Shown piece after piece: positions 24,722 through 29,919 of a stretch of 29,919 nt of DNA. The notes below the pieces were generated by a model. That model saw nothing but the letters and a program-made list of their open reading frames with translations. It was not told the DNA's origin and ran no database searches. A program made the translations under genes and the position numbers. Origin of the DNA: SZUA-152 sp964401355. Lineage in GTDB: Bacteria > Pseudomonadota > Gammaproteobacteria > SZUA-152. The DNA lies in assembly GCA_964401355.1 (NCBI GenBank), contig CAYNYJ010000043.1, positions 1 to 29,919 of the forward strand. The letters are read 5' to 3'. Within the stretch, counting starts at the first letter, position 1; each line of letters begins with the position of its first letter.

Positions 24722-24915
24722 AAACCAATTAACTGCTGTCCCGTTAACTTTATATCCGTCATACTGGCGCAGGCCGGTATCCAGAAAGCCGTTGAAGCCA
24801 CTGGATTCCGGCCTACGCCGGAATGACGGGAGAGGTTGCTGATAGGCCACGCAAAACACCGAATTACAATATAGCAAGCATTTGTTAACGGGACAGCAGT
24901 GAAACCAATTAACTG
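24722..24915. mobile_element. complete MITE-like element (copy A) with flanking direct repeats
   Basis: Element 24731-24901 has terminal inverted repeats: ACTGCTGTCCCGTTAAC at 24732-24748 and its exact complement at 24884-24900. AAACCAATTAACTG stands on both sides (24722-24735 and 24902-24915), partly overlapping the left end. The interior holds two REP-like hairpins separated by CGTTGAAGCCA, then an AT-richer tail. There is no coding capacity for a transposase. It sits between the PaaK-like stop and the YdjM-like ATG; without it that gap would be about 41 bp. Confidence 0.88.
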
Positions 24916-24932
24916 TTGAAGCGTATCTTACA

Positions 24933-26273
24933 TTACATAATTTCATTGATAATAAACCGATGTTTTCCTGATTGAGCGGCTTCAATATTCTCAACCGGAA
25001 TTATTGTTATTGTCATTGGTTCCGAAAAATACTTTTCTAATGAACTGCTAATCAGATTGGTATCCGTATCTTTGAATAAGGAATTTTTGACTATATTGAT
25101 CTCCAACTTGCTTTCAGTTTTCTGAATAATCTGGAATTGTTTTACACCTTGAATTTTTCCAATGGTGTGCGCAACGACCAACCCATGAATCTTTTTACCG
25201 GTTTTATCCGTTAGCCAATCCGTTTTTCGGCCTTCAATATTGTCCAAACAGGGTAAACTCCGACCACATTCACAGCATTTATTTGACAATGTAATCTGAT
25301 CACCCAGACGATAGCGTATAAAAGGATAGGCAAAACTATCAAGATTAGTGACCAGGACATCGCCGCTTAAAGGGTCGCTATTTATTGCCGTTTTTTCATC
25401 CACCTCCAAAAATACATTTTCAGCGACAATATGCATACTGCCCTTCGGGCATTCATAGGCAATAAGGCCACCATCCCTCGCGCCATACTCGTTGATGACT
25501 GGTGCATTAAAAACTTTCGTTATCGCCTCTCTTTGGTTAGGTAATAGCATCTCTGCGGTTACAACAATACCCTTAGGGATGAAATCTAATTTCAACCCAT
25601 TAGTATGCTCGATATGTTGAGCCAGCATATGCATTGCGGATGGGTACCCCACAATAACTCGCGGCTTCTTCTTATTCATCAGTTCGACATATCCAGTCAT
25701 TACTTCGGCTGTCATATTCAACGCTGAAAGCATATAGTGATTCATCAGGTATTGATCCTTTATGACGGTCACCTTTCCACGCTTTGACAATTCAATGGGT
25801 GATGCCCAAAATTCAAACATCATGTCACCAGGCTCAATACCCCACCATTTACGGCAACGCAACTTAGCCGCATTCTGAAAAGCCTGAGTATATTTGCAGG
25901 AATAAAACCATAGAGGGCTACCGGTCGAACTTCCGGTTCTTAATCGAATGAGATTATTTCTATAATCTGTCGAAATTATTTCATCTTCATTGGCTTTAAA
26001 TATTTCCTTTTCCATGATGGGAATTCGTTGATAATCCTCCAATGTAAAATCATCGGGATTTATCCCCACTTCCTTAAATATCTTTTGATAAAACGGCACG
26101 GTATGGGCAGTATGCTGTAATAATTTCTTCAGTTTCTGGAACTGATATGCTTTCAAGTCATCATGTGACAGCCATTCTGTTTTTTGCATTTCTTTAATGA
26201 AGTCAAAGGTAGCCCTACCCTGTAATTTTTCATGTAAGGGGTACAAAATATGGCGGACTAAAAAATGATGCAT
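24933..26273 (-). CDS. PaaK/CapK-like adenylate-forming enzyme
   Basis: A 446-residue protein of the phenylacetate-CoA ligase-like family often found in capsule loci. It has the phosphate-binding motif RTGSSTGSP (112-120), NEYGARDGG (261-269), YRLGD (321-325) and a Cys-rich CCECGRSLP (333-341) typical of the family. It activates a carboxylic acid as an acyl-adenylate; whether it passes the acyl group to CoA, an ACP or an amine is unknown. The ATG at 26273 has GGAG six bases upstream and is preferred to the TTG at 26285. It is the first gene of the long minus-strand run and could feed an acyl group into the downstream decoration module (inference). Confidence 0.88.
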   Translation of the reverse strand: MHHFLVRHILYPLHEKLQGRATFDFIKEMQKTEWLSHDDLKAYQFQKLKKLLQHTAHTVPFYQKIFKEVGINPDDFTLEDYQRIPIMEKEIFKANEDEIISTDYRNNLIRLRTGSSTGSPLWFYSCKYTQAFQNAAKLRCRKWWGIEPGDMMFEFWASPIELSKRGKVTVIKDQYLMNHYMLSALNMTAEVMTGYVELMNKKKPRVIVGYPSAMHMLAQHIEHTNGLKLDFIPKGIVVTAEMLLPNQREAITKVFNAPVINEYGARDGGLIAYECPKGSMHIVAENVFLEVDEKTAINSDPLSGDVLVTNLDSFAYPFIRYRLGDQITLSNKCCECGRSLPCLDNIEGRKTDWLTDKTGKKIHGLVVAHTIGKIQGVKQFQIIQKTESKLEINIVKNSLFKDTDTNLISSSLEKYFSEPMTITIIPVENIEAAQSGKHRFIINEIM

Positions 26274-26795
26274 TAAAAACTCCAAAACCGGTCAAATTTA
26301 GCGGTCAATTTTCACATATTGACTACCCAGGAAAAAATCTACCCTAAAGCAATATTTAAGAATAAGCCGGTAATTCCAACCAAGAAACCCCGATACTACC
26401 AACATATATTTCAAAACCATCAATTAAGAAAATATTCTGCACCACTTGTCGCCGAAAATCCAGGACATTTAACCATAACTCACTGTATTTAAATAACAAT
26501 TACTTTTGTAATTTCCACTGAGACCAACCACTCATTGTCTCTATAGGCTACCCACACAACAACAACCCAATAAAATACCAACCGGTTCTGACTGCATCGT
26601 AAGTAAATTTCCATTGTACTCAACACCCAGAAATGGGGTCTGTTGATAAAAAAACTGGGTATACTCCACCTTCATAATAACTGAGAAAATCCGTGATTAT
26701 TCGGAGTTATTCTCATCACCCGATAACAAAATGGCACTTACATATTAAATCCATGGCCCTATGAACCACTCATTCACCATATTTTAATACTCAAA
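26274..26795. other. divergent AT-rich intergenic region (522 bp)
   Basis: This separates the minus-strand PaaK-like gene from the plus-strand glycerophosphotransferase-like gene and must drive both. A TATACT box at 26660-26665 could be a -10 element for the plus strand, but no good -35 lies 17 bp upstream. GGTCAA occurs twice near the PaaK-like start (about 26289 and 26304). No gene, RNA or strong hairpin is visible. Confidence 0.5.
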
Positions 26796-27917
26796 ATGTC
26801 TGTATCGAAATTCCTTAAAAATATTGATGACTATTTACATCGTTTTTCTCACAAAGAATCCGTACTGTTTGAAGCTATGAATAGTTTTGGTTTTAATTGT
26901 CAGGCTCCTGTCATCGATGCTTTACTTGATCATCCACATATAAAGGTTGGCATTACCACCTCTAGACTCGGTGATGAAGACCTCACCCGGAAACACATCA
27001 CAGATTCTGGTTATTTCCAATATTTCATCGAACCCAAAAAAGCAATCTGGAAAAAATGGAACCTTGTGGTTTGTACGGATGCGCAAGGTGTTTGGTATAA
27101 AAGAAATCATAAAACCGCCTATCTCCAACATGGAATATCTGGGCGCGGAAACTACCCCTATGGCAACACGGCGGTTATTCAGAGTTCCAGCAAGCGATTC
27201 GACTATATTTTTTCTTCATCAAAAAATATTGCGCGTGGCTACAGAAAATATTTCCCCCACTTTGATGATGATATCGATACCCGAGTTGTTGGATTCCCAT
27301 TACTGGACAACGCACTCAATGACGACTTACAAAATACCAGCCTGGTACTCACTCCCAATAAGCGCACAATATTGTTCACCAGTCATTGGGATGAGTACTC
27401 ACTATTAAAATCAATTGGCCGCGAAGTCCTTGATTTGTTATCAAGCATGGAAGATTTTAATATTTTACTTACAGCCCATCCCTACAACTGGGATATGGAA
27501 GAGCAACTATTTTCACAGAAGAAAGATTGGAAAAAGTTTTTTCGATCCTTTACTTCTCACAATCATGTACAATTCTTACCCGATCAGAACGTTTCCCAGC
27601 TGATACAATCAGCAGATATCATCATTTCCGATCACAGCTCAAGCACACTTGAATATTGTGCCCTCAACAAACCCGTGATTAGATTCCAGAACCCGAGATA
27701 TTCATTCCATGATTCTTATTTGACACAACTCATAAACAGAGCAACGTATCATTTTAATTCTGTAAAAGAACTTGAAAACTTACTACTGAAAAATGTATCC
27801 GCTGAAGAACACCAAAGATACCGGATAGAACTTACAAATTATTGTTATGAAAACCTAGGGACATCATCATCAGCTAGCGCGGCAGAGATAGTAAAAATAT
27901 GCCGGGAAACAAATTAA
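26796..27917 (+). CDS. CDP-glycerol glycerophosphotransferase-like protein
   Basis: A 373-residue protein of the TagB/TagF-like glycerophosphotransferase family (PF04464). It has YLQHGISGRG (His112 region), FTSHWDEY, LLTAHPYNWD (His228) and the signature ADIIISDHSSSTLEYCALNKPVI (about 273-295). Family members transfer glycerol-phosphate or other polyol-phosphates to glycans; Gram-negative relatives in capsule loci may move different groups. No membrane segment is evident, so it is probably a peripheral inner-membrane protein. A GT39-type gene follows 67 bp downstream on the same strand, so the two may be co-transcribed. No CDP-glycerol synthase (TagD-like) is seen in the window. Confidence 0.85.
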   Translation: MSVSKFLKNIDDYLHRFSHKESVLFEAMNSFGFNCQAPVIDALLDHPHIKVGITTSRLGDEDLTRKHITDSGYFQYFIEPKKAIWKKWNLVVCTDAQGVWYKRNHKTAYLQHGISGRGNYPYGNTAVIQSSSKRFDYIFSSSKNIARGYRKYFPHFDDDIDTRVVGFPLLDNALNDDLQNTSLVLTPNKRTILFTSHWDEYSLLKSIGREVLDLLSSMEDFNILLTAHPYNWDMEEQLFSQKKDWKKFFRSFTSHNHVQFLPDQNVSQLIQSADIIISDHSSSTLEYCALNKPVIRFQNPRYSFHDSYLTQLINRATYHFNSVKELENLLLKNVSAEEHQRYRIELTNYCYENLGTSSSASAAEIVKICRETN

Positions 27918-27984
27918 CACCCAAGCTAATCTCTACAGTTATATTAAATTAACCCACCAATCTCGTATCTGGATATTAAAAATA

Positions 27985-29799
27985 ATGGACGATAAAAAAA
28001 CCAACCACTGGCGCACATACTTTATCCTAATTATCGCGCTTGCCGCAGTATTACGTTTGCTGGGAATCTGGCACGGTTATCCATTTTCATACTATGGAGA
28101 TGAAGCACACTTTGTAAAAAGAGCACTTTCATTTGGCTCTGGCGATTTAAACCCCCACTGGTTCCACAAGCCAGCCTTCCTGATGTACATACTTTTCTTT
28201 GAATATGGTCTGTATTTCGTGTTCGGCAAGATAGTTGGCCTATGGAATTCTGTTGATGGATTTGCAGTCTCTTTTATTACGAATTCCGGCCCATTTTATC
28301 TGATTGGCCGTATTACTATTGCTATTTTTAGTGTCGCCTCAGTAGCCATGGTGTATCTGATTGGTGAACGGCACTTTAAACGCGGAACCGGTTTATCTGC
28401 CGCAATGATTCTCACACTCAGTTTCGCTCATGTTGTGGCGAGCCAGGATATTAAAGCAGATATTCCCGCGACTTTCTTCACGATTATCTCCATGTATTTC
28501 TTACTTAACTACACTGAGACTAACCGATTAAAATTTTTATGGTTTGCGACTGCCCTAGCAGGCATGGGGGTTGCCATGAAGTTTTACCCCTTGGTTATGC
28601 TTGTACCCATCATTATCAGTATTGCCATAATTCAGGGAAAAACTTTTGAACAAATATTGCAGAACTGGCGGAATATTCTTTTATTAAGTTTGTCTTCCGT
28701 CCTTTTATTATATGCCGTATTTTTTATTTTCAGCCCCTATAGTTTTATTGACCCCTTAGGCCTAAAACAAAATTTTGGCCGAATTATCGGGCTTGTGAAA
28801 GACATTTCAGGATGGTTTGGTGATGCAAGACCAGTCGGAAAAGCTGATTTCTTTGTTAAAACAATGGATCCACTCACCAGCACATATTATTATTTTAAAT
28901 TACTTTTAGGAGCCACTGGAATGGGCCCATTAATTGGCTCCCTGTCCCTTGCTGGGCTAGTACTTCTACTGTGGGGGCGAAAATTTAAGTACCTTCTAAT
29001 TTTAATGTTCCCGCTAATCTTCATTGCTGTATCAAACATTACCGCTCCCGGTTATGTTGAACCACGACATCAATTGCCCATATACCCATTTTTTGCTATC
29101 TGTGCAGGTTATTTTATCGTCAAACTTACCGAACTATTTACCCCTCGAACGGTTATCCCAATACTCGCGATATCACTACTGATACCTGCCTATTCGATCA
29201 TCGAAAATGGACTCTATTTATCGAAGTCCGACACACGTAATCTTGCCAAAGATTGGATCGAAACAAATATCGCGAACGGTTCAAAAATTGTATTAGCCGA
29301 AAAAGGGCCGGAATTATTAATGAGTACAGAACAGCTAGATGCAATGGTCAAGTTAGCCGAACAGGTTAATCAGAGTGACCCTAACGGTCAGTTCACGACG
29401 CATTTAGGCAGCTATCTGAAATATCAACGAATGGCTTCTGAAAAATCACCCAGCTACTATATCGGCGAAATACGATTTCCCTGGTGGCGAGAAAAAGAAC
29501 CCGAAGATGGTAATTTTGTTCTGAATGATTACGACAAAGATATGGGTAATCCACTTCGCCCAATGAATGTAAAAAGCCTTGATGAATATCGTCAGGAAGG
29601 ATTTGAGTATTATGTAGTCAATAGCTACCGGTATGGCCACTATTTTCAGGCTGATTCTGAACGCTCCAGAAGCTTCCCCTCTTTTCATCGTTTCTATCAT
29701 GACCTGTTCGGACAAGCGACATTGATAAAAGAGTTTAACCCTGACGTCGAAAAACGTCCCGGGCCGACAATCAAAATTTTTCATCTGCCTAAAATATAA
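27985..29799 (+). CDS. GT39/PMT_2-type membrane glycosyltransferase (ArnT-like)
   Basis: A 604-residue protein with about ten or more membrane helices up to residue 400 and a soluble C-terminal part. The first extracytoplasmic loop contains YYGDEAHFVKRAL with Asp39-Glu40, the acidic motif of the PMT/ArnT fold, followed by HWFHKPAFLMY. Family knowledge: these enzymes use polyprenyl-phosphate sugars on the periplasmic side to glycosylate lipids, glycans or proteins. The lipid-linked donor might come from the GT2 pair at the other end of the window (inference). The C-terminal region of about 200 residues contains no motif I recognise. Nothing identifiable lies in 29800-29919. Confidence 0.88.
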   Translation: MDDKKTNHWRTYFILIIALAAVLRLLGIWHGYPFSYYGDEAHFVKRALSFGSGDLNPHWFHKPAFLMYILFFEYGLYFVFGKIVGLWNSVDGFAVSFITNSGPFYLIGRITIAIFSVASVAMVYLIGERHFKRGTGLSAAMILTLSFAHVVASQDIKADIPATFFTIISMYFLLNYTETNRLKFLWFATALAGMGVAMKFYPLVMLVPIIISIAIIQGKTFEQILQNWRNILLLSLSSVLLLYAVFFIFSPYSFIDPLGLKQNFGRIIGLVKDISGWFGDARPVGKADFFVKTMDPLTSTYYYFKLLLGATGMGPLIGSLSLAGLVLLLWGRKFKYLLILMFPLIFIAVSNITAPGYVEPRHQLPIYPFFAICAGYFIVKLTELFTPRTVIPILAISLLIPAYSIIENGLYLSKSDTRNLAKDWIETNIANGSKIVLAEKGPELLMSTEQLDAMVKLAEQVNQSDPNGQFTTHLGSYLKYQRMASEKSPSYYIGEIRFPWWREKEPEDGNFVLNDYDKDMGNPLRPMNVKSLDEYRQEGFEYYVVNSYRYGHYFQADSERSRSFPSFHRFYHDLFGQATLIKEFNPDVEKRPGPTIKIFHLPKI

Positions 29800-29919
29800 C
29801 GGAAGACTAAAATTTTCTCAGTGCGTCCAGCTGCTTTGTAAAAATATTCAGCCTAGTTACATTTATTCGTGAATTCAATTCGCTAGTGCAACAGGTGGGT
29901 TGATTCCGAAAAATACCTG

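Noticed and set aside
24704..24994. 96-residue minus-strand reading frame across the complete MITE-like element
   Set aside because: Its sequence (SFRRRPESSGFNGFLDTGLR) is the translation of the element's hairpins, and it overlaps two real gene ends.
26640..26665. Sigma-70 promoter TTGATA/TATACT before the glycerophosphotransferase-like gene
   Set aside because: Spacing between the two boxes is only 11 bp; the TATACT alone is noted in the intergenic entry.

Overview
The window looks like part of a cell-surface polysaccharide locus from a Gram-negative bacterium, most likely a gammaproteobacterium. The evidence is outer-membrane-type lipoproteins, a Wzx-like flippase, many glycosyltransferases, and GTCATNCCGG...ATCCAG palindromes of the kind common between genes in that class. 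The species cannot be named from the sequence. Base composition is mosaic: about 7.7-13.5 kb, 16.2-18.3 kb and 24.9-29.8 kb are visibly AT-rich compared with 0-6 kb, 13.7-15.3 kb and 18.3-23.3 kb. Several blocks were probably acquired separately.

Layout. At 0.1-2.1 kb (minus strand) are two coupled GT2 polyprenyl-phosphate-type glycosyltransferases; the distal one has lost both usual acidic motifs. At 2.3-5.9 kb (plus) two tandem lipoprotein paralogues share upstream region, signal peptide and N-terminal domain but carry different C-terminal cassettes. The second contains a 97-codon repeat array interrupted by a 100-N assembly gap. At 6.1-7.7 kb (plus) is a secreted DUF5060/TIM-barrel glycoside-hydrolase-like protein. 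From 7.8 to 26.3 kb almost everything is on the minus strand. In transcription order it reads: PaaK/CapK-like adenylate-forming enzyme, YdjM-like membrane protein, amidohydrolase-like protein, GT4, GlpD-like FAD dehydrogenase, NAD-dependent epimerase, FkbH-like HAD protein, acyl carrier protein, hexapeptide acyltransferase, MaoC-SDR fusion, Wzx-like flippase, SAM methyltransferase, GT4, a methyltransferase C-terminal remnant, GMC oxidoreductase and its small Tat subunit. At 26.8-29.8 kb (plus) are a CDP-glycerol glycerophosphotransferase-like protein and a GT39/PMT-type membrane glycosyltransferase.

Working model (inference). The locus builds, decorates and exports a glycan. FkbH, ACP, acyltransferase and the hotdog/SDR fusion form a compact module for making a small acyl-ACP (glyceryl or a hydroxyacyl derivative) and passing it to a sugar. 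A GlpD-like enzyme and a CDP-glycerol-transferase-like protein nearby point to further three-carbon chemistry. The GT2 pair could supply lipid-linked sugar to the GT39 enzyme.

Mobile and repeat DNA. A small non-autonomous element family (18-bp terminal inverted repeats, 10-bp flanking direct repeats, REP-like hairpins inside) has two flanked copies inserted between operon genes and one half copy behind the second lipoprotein. An exact 51-bp inverted repeat links the first bases of the window to 23.5 kb. No tRNA, rRNA, CRISPR array or complete insertion sequence was seen.
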